In this document: positions 17,653 through 26,944 of the stretch, one piece after another
Position numbering within the stretch: the stretch's first letter is position 1
Layout: each line of letters opens with the position of its first letter
Assembly: GCF_036059255.1 (NCBI RefSeq)
Contig: NZ_CP107947.1
Coordinates: 2,666,001 to 2,730,000, forward strand
DNA length: 64,000 nt
Reading direction: 5' to 3'
DNA from: Micromonospora sp. NBC_00389
GTDB taxonomy: Bacteria > Actinomycetota > Actinomycetes > Mycobacteriales > Micromonosporaceae
Made by a program: the position numbers and the translations under genes
The notes under the pieces: generated by a model
What the model was told of the DNA's origin: nothing
What the model saw: only the letters and a program-made list of their open reading frames with translations
Database searches by the model: none

Positions 17653-20600
17653 GTGGCATTCAACGTCGGTGACATCGTTGCCGTTCAAGCCGACCCCAGT
17701 CGACTCGGACCGGTTATCGGGATTCTTCAGAGCGTCGATGGGTTCGGCCGCTATCGCGTCTTCCACGAAGCGGGAAGCATGCGCGAGTACGCAGAGGACC
17801 AGCTGGTTCTTGTGGCGGCGCAACAGGAGGCAACGACTGGCGGCCTGACTCCCGAGGAGTTCCGAGCCCGCCTGGTCGCCGCCCGGCTCAGTCACCCGCT
17901 CACCGACCACGTCTATTCGCTGCGGGCAGCGCGGATCAAGTACGTGCCGTTTCAGTTCCGGCCACTCCTGCGCCTCGCCCGCGCCGACGAGCCGCGGCTG
18001 CTCATCGCCGACGACGTCGGCGTCGGTAAGACCATCGAAGCCGGCTTGATCATGAAGGAGTTGGCTGCCCGACAGCCGCTGGACCACGTGCTCGTCCTCT
18101 GCCCCAAGGCGCTCACGGTCAAGTGGCGCGAAGAAATGCGCCGCTTCGACGAGGACTTCCGGGTGCTCGACTCGGCGAGCCTGCGCTACTGCCTCAACGA
18201 GGCTCACCTGGACGGCGCCTGGCCCGAGGAGTACCGGCGGGCGATCGTGCACTACGAGCTCTTCGCGCGCACGGCATATCTGAAGGGGGATGCCAAGCGG
18301 AAGAAGAACAAGGGCCTGCGCGAGCTGGACCCGCCGCCTGCCTTCGACCTGGTGATCGCCGACGAGGCACACCACCTGCGTACGCCGGGCACAAACTCGC
18401 ACGATCTCGCCGAGTACCTCAGCGAGATCAGCACTGCCCTCGTCCTGCTGTCCGCGACACCGGTGCAGACGCAGGCCCGGGACCTGTTCATCCTGCTCAA
18501 CCTCCTCCGCCCGGACCTGTTTCCCGATCGGCAGACGTTCTTCGAGGTCGTCGAGCCCAATCGACACCTCAATTCCGCCGTACGGGCCCTGCGCGGCGGT
18601 GCGCCTGACGCCGCCAAGGAGGCGCTCAAGGCGCTGGACACCGCCGCGTACACCAGCTGGGGCCGGCAGGCGATCGCGATCGACCCCCGGTATGACGACG
18701 TGCGCAGACGCCTGGACGCGGCCACCTTGACGACCGACGACAGGGTCCGCTGCGTGCGCGAGATCGAGGAGCTGAACACTCTCGCGCCACTGGTGAACCG
18801 CACCCGCCGACGGGACATCGGAGGGTTCACCATCCGTGAGCCCCACACCGTGTCGGTGCCGTTCACACCGGTGCAGCGCCAGTTCTACGACCGCCTGCTG
18901 GAAGCCCGCCGCGACCAGCTGCTCACCCGCTACAACCCGGTCGTGGTCCGCCTGATTCTCGATACCCTCGAGAGGCAGGCGTCGAGCTGCCTGCCCGCCC
19001 TCGCTCGACGCATCGTGGCGGCCGGCGAGCCGGCCATCACGGACCTGACCGACGCCCCCGAGGCCCAACCGGACGAAGCTCCGCCGAGGCTTCCCCTCCC
19101 GACGGACCCGGACCTCCGTGAGATGGCCCGTCAACTGCAGCCGTACGACCCCAAACTCGAGCGGCTCCTCCAGGCCGTCAGCGACGCCCGCGCCGTCGAC
19201 GGTCCCGGAAAGCTCCTCGTCTTCTCGTTCTTCCTCGGCACCCTCGACTACCTCGCCGAGCACCTGACGGCGGCCGGCGTACGCGTCGGGGTCGTCACCG
19301 GACGAGTAGCCGAGCCCGACCGGCAGCGCCTGCGGGACCGGTTCCGCCTCGACCGGGAAAACGCGGAGGCCATCGACGTCCTGCTTTCCAGCGAGGTCGG
19401 CTGCGAGGGCCTCGACTACGAATTCTGTGATCGGCTCGTCAACTACGACATCCCCTGGAACCCGATGCGGATCGAACAGCGCATCGGCCGCATCGACCGG
19501 TTCGGGCAGCGCAGCCCGAAGGTGCTGATCCTCAACTTCGTGACCCCCGACACCGTCGAGGAACGCGTGTTCTACCGCTGCTGGGATCGGCTGGACCTCT
19601 TCCGAGACACCGTCGGCGACCTCGAAGGTGTGCTTGGCGAGATGACGCAGGACCTGACGGCCATCGCCACCAGCCCGGACCTGACGCCCGAGCAGATGGA
19701 GGAACGGGCTCGACAGCTCGCCGACAACGCCGTCCGGCTGGTCGCCGAGACCCGGGGCGTCGAGGACGCGAGCCAGGACCTGCTTGGCTTGGACGACAGC
19801 CTCACCCAGGACCTCGACGCCCTCGTCGAAGAGGGCCGGGCAGTCACCGAACAACAGCTGGAGGAACTGGTCCGCGCGTACCTGACGCGGCCCCCTCTCT
19901 CCGGACAGCTCGATCGGCTTGCCGAGGACGAGCTGCGGCTCCGACTGCCTCAGTCCGCTCGGTCAGAACTGCTCGCCGCCATAAGCCGAAACGAGACGAG
20001 GCTTGGCGGCGGCCGACCCGTCCAGCAGCTGCGCCACTGGCTCAACGAGAAGGACAGCGGCCTGCGGCTGACCTTCTCCGACGAGGCAGCCCGCCGAGAT
20101 CGGTCCATCACCTTCCTGACCGCCACCCATCCGCTCGTTCGCCTCGCCGTGGTGGCCCTCGCGCCAGCTCAGGACCAGCAGCTTCGCGCGCAGCTTCGGG
20201 TCGTCGATCCGGAACTGCCGGAAGGCCGCTACGCCTTCGCCTGCGACACCTGGGAGACGATCGCCGTGCGGCCAGAGTTCCGCACCATGTCGTTCGTCGT
20301 GGACGCAGCCCGGCTGACGGCCAGCAGAATCGTGGAGCGTCGCCTCTTCGCGCTGCTCGCCAACGCGCTGCCCGGGGATGGCGGACCCGCCGCAGACCTG
20401 CAGGACGCGGGAGCGGCACTTGACAAATACGCCGAGCAGCGCCGCCGAGACGCCGCGAGGGACGCCCACGCCCTCAACCAGGTATTGCTGGCCCGCCGAA
20501 CCGGAAGCCTCGAAGCGCACCACCAACGAGCCCTGCAGCGCCTCGACGACCGCCTCACCAACGAGACCGAGCCTCGAATGCGGACCATGCTCACGGCACA

Positions 20601-20721
20601 ACGCGCACGCGCCGTGCGGAAATTCGAGCAGCGCCGTGAGCAACTAGAAGAACGACGCCGGGTCGACATCGTCAGCCATCGCATCGCAGAGGGAGTGCTG
20701 ACGATCAGCCATGCCAAGTGA
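17653..20721 (+). CDS. SNF2/RapA-like superfamily 2 helicase, candidate defence gene
   Basis: A 1,022-aa SWI2/SNF2-type ATPase. Motif I is ADDVGVGKTIEAGL (nt about 18007-18048), motif II IADEAHHL (nt about 18355-18378), motif III LLSATPVQ. The second RecA lobe has LLVFSFFLGTLDYL, then LLSSEVGCEGLDYE and RIEQRIGRIDRFGQR (nt about 19465-19510), the RapA/SNF2 signature. The GTG at 17653 follows GAGGGG by 6 bp; a GTG at 17629 is possible. It overlaps the GHKL-ATPase gene by 11 bp, so the two are probably translated together. Such helicases move along DNA or strip proteins; as a defence component it may be a translocase feeding a nuclease. It is not recognisable as a DISARM or Hachiman helicase from what I can see. 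Confidence 0.85.
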   Translation: MAFNVGDIVAVQADPSRLGPVIGILQSVDGFGRYRVFHEAGSMREYAEDQLVLVAAQQEATTGGLTPEEFRARLVAARLSHPLTDHVYSLRAARIKYVPFQFRPLLRLARADEPRLLIADDVGVGKTIEAGLIMKELAARQPLDHVLVLCPKALTVKWREEMRRFDEDFRVLDSASLRYCLNEAHLDGAWPEEYRRAIVHYELFARTAYLKGDAKRKKNKGLRELDPPPAFDLVIADEAHHLRTPGTNSHDLAEYLSEISTALVLLSATPVQTQARDLFILLNLLRPDLFPDRQTFFEVVEPNRHLNSAVRALRGGAPDAAKEALKALDTAAYTSWGRQAIAIDPRYDDVRRRLDAATLTTDDRVRCVREIEELNTLAPLVNRTRRRDIGGFTIREPHTVSVPFTPVQRQFYDRLLEARRDQLLTRYNPVVVRLILDTLERQASSCLPALARRIVAAGEPAITDLTDAPEAQPDEAPPRLPLPTDPDLREMARQLQPYDPKLERLLQAVSDARAVDGPGKLLVFSFFLGTLDYLAEHLTAAGVRVGVVTGRVAEPDRQRLRDRFRLDRENAEAIDVLLSSEVGCEGLDYEFCDRLVNYDIPWNPMRIEQRIGRIDRFGQRSPKVLILNFVTPDTVEERVFYRCWDRLDLFRDTVGDLEGVLGEMTQDLTAIATSPDLTPEQMEERARQLADNAVRLVAETRGVEDASQDLLGLDDSLTQDLDALVEEGRAVTEQQLEELVRAYLTRPPLSGQLDRLAEDELRLRLPQSARSELLAAISRNETRLGGGRPVQQLRHWLNEKDSGLRLTFSDEAARRDRSITFLTATHPLVRLAVVALAPAQDQQLRAQLRVVDPELPEGRYAFACDTWETIAVRPEFRTMSFVVDAARLTASRIVERRLFALLANALPGDGGPAADLQDAGAALDKYAEQRRRDAARDAHALNQVLLARRTGSLEAHHQRALQRLDDRLTNETEPRMRTMLTAQRARAVRKFEQRREQLEERRRVDIVSHRIAEGVLTISHAK

Positions 20722-23700
20722 CTACACCCGCATCCGCCAGGACAACATCCGGGAGTACGGCGAGGGCACCCGCCACCTGGACTTCCTACAACGGCTGTAC
20801 GCCGACCGCACCCATTTCATCCTCGAGCTGCTTCAGAACGCCGAGGACGCCCGCGCATCCCAGCTCACGTTCACCCTGCACCCGAATCGACTCGTCGTCG
20901 AGCACGACGGCCGCCCGTTCAACGAGCAGGACGTCCGAGGCATCTGCGGAGTCGACGCCTCCACCAAAACCAGCGAGCTGACCAGCATCGGCAAGTTCGG
21001 CATCGGCTTCAAGTCCGTCTACGCCTACACCCTTGCACCCACGGTGCACTCCGGCTCGGAGCACTTCCGCATCCGCCACTACGTGCGCCCCGAGACCGCT
21101 GATGCGCCTCCTGACTTGCCCCACGGCCTCACCCGGTTCGATTTCCCCTTCGACCGGGGAGATGTCGGTCCGGAGACCGCGTACACCGAGATCCGCGGTG
21201 GCCTGCAGCGGTTTGATCCGGCCGCACTGCTGTTTCTTCGGCATGTACGGCAGGTCGCGGTCGAGGGAGGCACCGGTGCGGTCACCTTTTCTCGCCGGGA
21301 GCGAGGCGAGTCGTCAGCAGACGTTGAGCTCGAAGTCCGCCAGAACGATCGGGTGATCAACCACCAGTACTGGGAGCTTTTCCGCCGCAGTCTCGACCGC
21401 ATCGGGCACCCTGGCAGGCGGGTCGAGATCGCGTTCAAGCGAATGAGCGGCGCGCCGGATGCTCCGGTGGAACCGATCCCCCACGCGCCGCTGGTCGTGT
21501 ATTTCCCCACTGACAAGCCGAGTGGGATGGGGTTTCTGCTGCAGGCACCGCTGCGGACAACCCCTGCGCGCGACAACATCCCTGATCGGGAGCCGGACAA
21601 TGCCCGTGTCATCGCGGAGGCGGGCCACCTGCTGATCGACGCATTGGAAGAGCTGCGCCGTAAGGGCCGTCTTGGGCTGGACGTGTTCGGCGTCCTTCCC
21701 ATCAGGAAGGTCGACTTCCCCGAAGGCTCACTGTTGCGGCCGTTGTTCGACGCACTGCTCCACGCTGTGCGGACCCGGCCACTTGTTCCGGTCGCCGGCG
21801 CTATGGGCCACGCTTCTGCCACCCGGATGCGTCTTGCCCGAAGCGCGGGCCTGCGGGAGCTCTTGACGCCGGAGCAGCTAAGAGCGCTCGAGGGGGTGAC
21901 CGAACCGCTGCAGTGGCAGCCGGCGCGACTCACCCGGGAGCGCAATCGCGACCTGTGGGACTACCTCACCGACACCGTCGAGGTCGACGAGCTCGATGCC
22001 GAGTGGCTCGTCGATCAACTCGACAGCAAGTTCCTTGAAACCGTCGAGGACGCGTGGCTGGTCCAGCTCTATCGATTCCTCGCCCAGAGGCCGGCACTGT
22101 GGCGCAGGCCGCACCCTCCCTGGAACCGCCCGGGGCCTGCACGCCTGCTGCCGCTGATCCGGTTGGAAGACGGTCGCAACATTGTGCCATTCGACGCGGG
22201 TGGACGTCCGCAGGCGTACCTGCCGGGTCCGGCGCCGTCAGGTTTTCCGACGGTGCGCCGGTGGATCGCGGCCAACCCGGAGGCGCGAGCGTTCCTCGAA
22301 GATCTCGGCCTCTCCGAACCCGATGCAGTGGATGAGGTTCTCGAATACCTCGTGCCGAGGTACCGCGATCTGCCTGACGCTGTGGATGACGACCAGCACG
22401 GGGCCGATCTTGAAATGATCCTTCGCGCGATGCGCACAGCGACGAGACGACGCAGGGACGAGCTGGTCGAGGCGCTACGCAACACGCGGTTCCTGCAGTG
22501 CCGGCCAGCAGGCGGCTCGACGTACGCATTCCAGTCCCCATCTGTCGCGTACTGGCCTCAAGAGGACCTGGAACACTACTTTCTGCCCAGCCCTCATGGC
22601 TGGTTCCTGCACGATCGCTACCGGCCACATCACAAGGAGCTCAGCCTGCTAGGGGTGGCAGAAGCGGTCCGGGTCGTCGCGTCGCAGCCGAATGCACTGG
22701 GACACGTTGTCATCCGGGCAGACCATGGCGACCACAGCCGGGGGCTGCACGGGTTCGATCCCGAGCTGCGCTTCGCCGGCCTCGAAGCTGCCCTGACCCA
22801 CGCTGAACCCGCTCGGTCCACGTACGTCTGGAATCGGCTGTTGCTGCCGTATGCGAGCCGGCTGCGAGGGACCGTGGAGGCCTCGACCCGGCAGGACTAC
22901 TCCAACAGCAAGTCGGTCGAGAAGATGTCCAAGGGCCTCGAACTCGCGATGTCTCATGCGTGGCTTCCGACGGAAGCCGGCGATTTCGTGAAGCCCGCCA
23001 AGCTTTCGCTGGACGATCTACCCGACGACTTCGAGCCGAGCCAGGTCCTCGCCGACGCACTCGGCATGATCTCCTCCGCCATCGTTCAGGCGAGCGCAGA
23101 ACTCAACCTGCCCGTTGCCTTCCTGCGCTTCCTCGGTGAGAGCCCGGAAGCGGTCGCTGAACTTGACCAGTTGCGTCGGCGTTTCGAACAGAAGGAGCAT
23201 GAATCGGGCGTGAGCGACGCTGCCGCCAGACTTACTCCTGATGGATATGCGGACGCCCTGCAGGATGCCTTCGACAAACCGGCAGCGAACGCCGATCCGG
23301 AGAGCCCTCTGGTGTCAGGCGGCCGAGTCACCGCCCCAGTGATTCGGCGGCAGCGGACCCGGGATGACATCAGCGAGGACCTGGCGGACGAGCCGGCACC
23401 GCGAGACAGGTTCCGAGTCATCGGGCGCAAAGTCTGGGACGGCAAGGACCCGGCAGTCCGGCAGTTTCTGCTGGAGCAGTACGCCGGACATTGCCAGATC
23501 TGCACTGCTACGTTCCCCAAGCGGGACGGATCGCCGTATTTCGAAGTTGTCCATCTCGTCTCGCATACGGCTGCGGCCTGGATCGATCGTCGCGGCAACA
23601 CCCTGTGCCTGTGCCCCACCTGCACCAGCAAATTCCTTCACGGACACGTCGAGTCGGTTGATCTGCTGCAGCAGATCCAGCAGTGGAGCACGGGCGCGGA

Positions 23701-23827
23701 AGGCGGTGGCGGTAGTAAGCTCCGGATCCAGCTCTGCGGCTCGCCGGTCGTCATCGGCTACACCGAAAAGCACCTGCTTGATCTTCAGGAAATGATCAAA
23801 GCAGATGACTTGACGGCGCCGGTGTAG
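20711..23827 (+). CDS. GHKL (sacsin/HSP90-like) ATPase with C-terminal HNH-like domain
   Basis: A 1,038-aa protein. The N-terminus is a GHKL ATPase: E39-N43-D46 in ILELLQNAEDAR, D66-G67, and the glycine-rich lid TSIGKFGIGFKS at residues 91-102, as in sacsin-type and MORC-like proteins. The middle 700 residues are unassigned. The C-terminus has CQIC (C928, C931), H948, N963, CPTC (C968, C971) and HGH (977-979), which is the order of a zinc-bound HNH nuclease. It starts 11 bp before the helicase stop. GHKL ATPases next to SNF2 helicases and nucleases are known from bacterial restriction-like islands, the proposed source of eukaryotic MORC proteins. An ATP-gated nuclease effector is my inference. 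Confidence 0.82.
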   Translation: MPSDYTRIRQDNIREYGEGTRHLDFLQRLYADRTHFILELLQNAEDARASQLTFTLHPNRLVVEHDGRPFNEQDVRGICGVDASTKTSELTSIGKFGIGFKSVYAYTLAPTVHSGSEHFRIRHYVRPETADAPPDLPHGLTRFDFPFDRGDVGPETAYTEIRGGLQRFDPAALLFLRHVRQVAVEGGTGAVTFSRRERGESSADVELEVRQNDRVINHQYWELFRRSLDRIGHPGRRVEIAFKRMSGAPDAPVEPIPHAPLVVYFPTDKPSGMGFLLQAPLRTTPARDNIPDREPDNARVIAEAGHLLIDALEELRRKGRLGLDVFGVLPIRKVDFPEGSLLRPLFDALLHAVRTRPLVPVAGAMGHASATRMRLARSAGLRELLTPEQLRALEGVTEPLQWQPARLTRERNRDLWDYLTDTVEVDELDAEWLVDQLDSKFLETVEDAWLVQLYRFLAQRPALWRRPHPPWNRPGPARLLPLIRLEDGRNIVPFDAGGRPQAYLPGPAPSGFPTVRRWIAANPEARAFLEDLGLSEPDAVDEVLEYLVPRYRDLPDAVDDDQHGADLEMILRAMRTATRRRRDELVEALRNTRFLQCRPAGGSTYAFQSPSVAYWPQEDLEHYFLPSPHGWFLHDRYRPHHKELSLLGVAEAVRVVASQPNALGHVVIRADHGDHSRGLHGFDPELRFAGLEAALTHAEPARSTYVWNRLLLPYASRLRGTVEASTRQDYSNSKSVEKMSKGLELAMSHAWLPTEAGDFVKPAKLSLDDLPDDFEPSQVLADALGMISSAIVQASAELNLPVAFLRFLGESPEAVAELDQLRRRFEQKEHESGVSDAAARLTPDGYADALQDAFDKPAANADPESPLVSGGRVTAPVIRRQRTRDDISEDLADEPAPRDRFRVIGRKVWDGKDPAVRQFLLEQYAGHCQICTATFPKRDGSPYFEVVHLVSHTAAAWIDRRGNTLCLCPTCTSKFLHGHVESVDLLQQIQQWSTGAEGGGGSKLRIQLCGSPVVIGYTEKHLLDLQEMIKADDLTAPV

Positions 23828-23853
23828 CACAGCCCCTCGCCAAGCTGTGTGGG

Positions 23854-24003
23854 TCAGCTGGCATTGACGAAATCCCGGTGCATCGCCTCGGCCGGTACGT
23901 CGAACATCCCAGGCCAGTCGTAGCGCCTGGCGCAGTCGGCCAGTTGACGTCTCGCCTTGGCGCCCAGTCGGACAAGGTCGCGCTGCGCGTGATTCCGTCC
24001 CAC
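23854..24003 (-). pseudogene. short coding remnant (49 codons)
   Basis: In the 226-bp gap on the minus strand, a GTG-started frame reads with coding-like composition through LVRLGAKARRQLADCARRYDWPGMFDVP and ends in VNAS. This resembles the first helices of ankyrin-repeat proteins of actinomycetes, but the repeats that should follow are absent. It may be a decayed gene start or a tiny real gene. The assignment is from memory of the family and weak. Confidence 0.3.
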
Positions 24004-24053
24004 ACCTGCCCCATGCTGATCATTATCTCTGCAGTGACGCGGCGGACGGAGGC

Positions 24054-25332
24054 TCAGGTGTACCTGCGCCGGAGTTCCGTGATGCGAGCCCGGATAGTCG
24101 TCCGAGGCATGCCTTTGAGGTTGAGGATCGGGTTCGTCTCCCCCAGTACGGCTTCCTCGAGTCTGCCGAGGGTGTCCGCGTCGCCGCAGGGCACCGTGAT
24201 GACTCTCAAATGGTCGTACATCCAGCTAGTGAGGTGGTTCTCGTCGATGCGGTCTAGGTCTGCGGCGTTCGCCAGGATTGCGCCGAGCGTGCGGCGAAGG
24301 TGGAGAACTCGTGGTTTCCGCCGAGGTGCATCCCGGCGATGCGGGACCAGAGTGTGTTCGTGGACCGCTTGCCGCTGGGCCATCGGGTAGCGCCGGCCAG
24401 GCCTACGTAGATCAATCCGGGCGGGATCGGAAGTTGGAGTCCACGAGCCAGATCGGCGGCACCGGTGTCGTCAACCCACCAGCTGTAGAGGCCAGGGACC
24501 TTCAGGTGGGCGCCCTGGGAGGCGAGGAATTCCTTCGGCGTGATCGCGGCATCGTCAGTGGTGAGGCCTTCGACAAGGCTGTCGGCCATGGTGCCCGGCT
24601 CGGCAGTGGGCCGGACGGCGCCGGTCGTCCGTTGTGCGTCGTACCAGTGCAACCGCGCTCCAATGGCCATGCCGCGCAGCGGGTCAACGACGTGGGCGCC
24701 CTCGGCCGTCAGGTGATGGGCGATGGCACCGACGTATGCCGCCCCGGCGTGCACTTCGACAACGAGTCCGCTCAGTGGGCCGGCGAGGAGGTCGAGGCGT
24801 TCCACCGCCCAGAGGCCCCACGCGGCTCGGTAGCTGTCCGACGTGCGGGGCAGGTACCGCTCGTAGGGAGTCAGGAGTTGGTCTGGAGTCACGAGCGCGT
24901 GTTCGGCCGACAGGATGAACCATGGGACACCCAGATGTTCGGCGTAAGTGCGCCCCCTGCGGAACAAGGGAGAGGTGTAGAGCCGGCGTGCGGGTGCCGG
25001 CACGTCGAGCTTGGTTTGCGCGCAGGCAAGAAGGAGGAGATTGGGGCGAGCGGCTTGGTCCGGGCGGAACGTGGGGGCAGCGGGCTGATCGGTTGCGTCC
25101 TCGTGGTGCGCCGTCCGGAGGAACGTGATCTCTTCTCCGAGGACCAGGTGTCCGAGCGTGTAGCCGGCCGAGCGCCAGATACGGACGTGCGGGCGGTCGC
25201 CGGACCACCAGGCGCGGTGCCGTGTTGCGGAGGGTGGCAGACCGCCGACCATGCGGTCGAGTTCTGGCCACGTCAGTCGAACCGACGGCTCACCTCTTGC
25301 AAGGCCTCGCTCAGTGCGGTCCATTGCGTCAT
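24054..25332 (-). pseudogene. DUF6884/GIY-YIG nuclease gene with two frameshifts
   Basis: The best start is the ATG at 25332, five bases after AGGAGG. It reads MTQWTALSEALQEVSRR, then hits a stop; the sequence continues one frame over (near 25277) as VRLTWPELDRMVGGLPPSA. The main part has a DUF6884-type segment LLLLACAQTKLDVPAPARRLY and a GIY-YIG domain: GLYSWW, LIYVGLAG, Arg in LWSRIAGMHL. A second single-base shift near 24300 moves the domain into another frame (TLGAILANAADLDRID), where the catalytic Glu lies in LEEAVLGETNPILNL. Restored length is about 425 aa. It follows the PD-(D/E)XK gene by 19 bp and was probably co-transcribed. Without correction the GIY-YIG active site is split, so the gene is dead unless these are sequencing errors. 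Confidence 0.75.
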
Positions 25333-25351
25333 TGGGGCCTCCTGCCCGGAA

Positions 25352-25993
25352 TTAGCGTGCCGCCCGGATGTCGATGCCAAGCCAGCGGAACTGCCCGTTC
25401 CGGCCTTCGACATTCGTGTAGTCGTTCCAGGCGAGTTGATAGGTGCCGGCGAGATGCCGCTCGTTGGCCGTGTAGTAGTTGCCTTCCACGCCCCAGCGCA
25501 GCGTGCCGGTCAGATTACGGTCTTCGTGGATGCGGTAGTCCTGGTCGCGCGTGGGTCGTGATCGGCTGGGCGGGGTCCACAGCGCCTGATGGTTGGTAAG
25601 CATGATCGCGAGCCCGTTCGTCAGGGTGGGATCAGTAGCGCAGAATCCCTCCAGCCGGGCGACATCGAAGATGAAGTTGCGGCGGGCCACGTCGTCGGCC
25701 GCGTGTGCCCGCAGCTGGAACTGCTCGCTGCTTGTCGGGTCGGTACCGTCCCACCGCGCGGTGAAGTACTTGAACTCGATGGCAGTGCGTCCGTGCGGTC
25801 CGCAGCACAACAGGTCGAGGTGTTCGCCCCCGGATTGTCTGGCCTCCAGCCGAACCTCGACCGAGGGCCGCAGGCTGTGTAAGGCCCAGGCGAACGCGTG
25901 CTGGAAGTCGGCCTCCGAATGGAAAACAGATCGCCGCGTGATCAGCTCGGCCATGACCGTAGCCACCTCGGTGTCGCCTGCAATCGAAGTCAT
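25352..25993 (-). CDS. PD-(D/E)XK restriction-endonuclease-fold protein
   Basis: A 213-aa predicted nuclease. The motif E28...D60-x12-E73-x-K75 is visible in ADFQHAF, HLDLL and TAIEFKYF, the usual arrangement of the PD-(D/E)XK fold, with a core strand VEVRLEARQ before the Asp. I chose the ATG at 25993 because GGGAGGAAGG precedes it; longer in-frame starts upstream have no such site. It is first in a leftward pair with the DUF6884/GIY-YIG gene and diverges from the DUF429 operon with 167 bp between starts. It may be an accessory nuclease of that operon or an independent Mrr/HsdR-like enzyme. Confidence 0.7.
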   Translation of the reverse strand: MTSIAGDTEVATVMAELITRRSVFHSEADFQHAFAWALHSLRPSVEVRLEARQSGGEHLDLLCCGPHGRTAIEFKYFTARWDGTDPTSSEQFQLRAHAADDVARRNFIFDVARLEGFCATDPTLTNGLAIMLTNHQALWTPPSRSRPTRDQDYRIHEDRNLTGTLRWGVEGNYYTANERHLAGTYQLAWNDYTNVEGRNGQFRWLGIDIRAAR

Positions 25994-26160
25994 CCGACGC
26001 CTTCCTCCCAAGGATGTAAGAGCCATCGTGTCGTGCCTGTGCGACATCCTCGGCGTGGGTAGCAAGCCGCAGCAGCCTGGGTGGAGGCGCGCTGCCACAG
26101 CTGAACGTCGCGCAACAATCATCGATCGGATCATGTCCGATCAGGTCCGGCGTATCTAGT

Positions 26161-26931
26161 GTGGTTGTGGTGTTGACCCTCGGCGTTGACCTCGCAGCAG
26201 CAGACAAGCGCACGGCGATGGCCGCGATCGAGTGGCTGTCGGACCGCGCGGTGGTGCGGGACCTGATACTCGACGTCAGCGACGCCTGCATCGTCAAGGC
26301 CAGCCAGCACGCGGACAAGACCGGGCTGGACTGCCCGCTCGGATGGCCGGGACCGTTCGTCGCGCTCATGACGGCCCACCAGTCCGGTCACGTCACCATC
26401 GCCGAAGGCGAGGGCGAGGGCGCACAGTGGCGCCGTCGCATGGCCTACCGTCTCACAGACGAGGTCGTGCGCGAGAAGACCGGAATCGTTCCGCTCAGCG
26501 TGGCAGCGGACCGCATCGCGCACACCGCTCTCCGCTGCGCCGGCCTGCTGGCAATGCTCGCCGCCGACGGGCAGGACGTCGATCGCTGCGGCGGCGGCAA
26601 GATCGTCGAGGTGTACCCGGCGGCGGCCCTGAACTGCTGGGGGCTGACGCACCGCGGTTACAAGGGACGAGGCCAGCAGGTCCAGCACGCCGACCTCGTG
26701 ACCGCACTGTGCGCGGCCGCACCGTGGCTGGAGCTGGGAGCGTTCGAAGCGCTGTGTCGGCGCAGCCACGACGCGTTCGACTCGGTGATCGCGGCGTTGA
26801 GTGCGCGCGCCGCGGCGATCGGGAAGGCCAGCCGTCCGAACGACGGGCAGCGGGCGGCCGCGCGTACCGAGGGCTGGATCGCCCTGCCCACCTGCCCACC
26901 CAGCGGCCTCATCGATATGGCAGAAGCATGA
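26161..26931 (+). CDS. DUF429-family predicted RNase H-fold nuclease
   Basis: A 256-aa protein with the DUF429 pattern: GVDLAAADKRT near the start, DCPLGWPGPF (D-x-P-x-G), EVYPAAAL, and a late HDAFDSVIAALSARA helix with two Asp residues. These acidic positions match an RNase H-like active site. It opens a rightward operon: the DUF6361-like gene starts 13 bp after its stop. GTG starts at 26161, 26167 or 26170 are all possible. DUF429 proteins appear often in defence islands, but no reaction has been settled that I know of. Confidence 0.78.
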   Translation: MVVVLTLGVDLAAADKRTAMAAIEWLSDRAVVRDLILDVSDACIVKASQHADKTGLDCPLGWPGPFVALMTAHQSGHVTIAEGEGEGAQWRRRMAYRLTDEVVREKTGIVPLSVAADRIAHTALRCAGLLAMLAADGQDVDRCGGGKIVEVYPAAALNCWGLTHRGYKGRGQQVQHADLVTALCAAAPWLELGAFEALCRRSHDAFDSVIAALSARAAAIGKASRPNDGQRAAARTEGWIALPTCPPSGLIDMAEA

Positions 26932-26944
26932 GCGAAAGGCACCT

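Noticed and set aside
17584-19854. 756-codon minus-strand frame
   Set aside because: Antisense shadow of the SNF2-type helicase, typical of third-position GC bias.
17653-20721. DISARM DrmD assignment for the SNF2-type helicase
   Set aside because: No DrmA, DrmB (DUF1998), DrmC or DISARM methyltransferase lies beside it; its partner is a GHKL ATPase.
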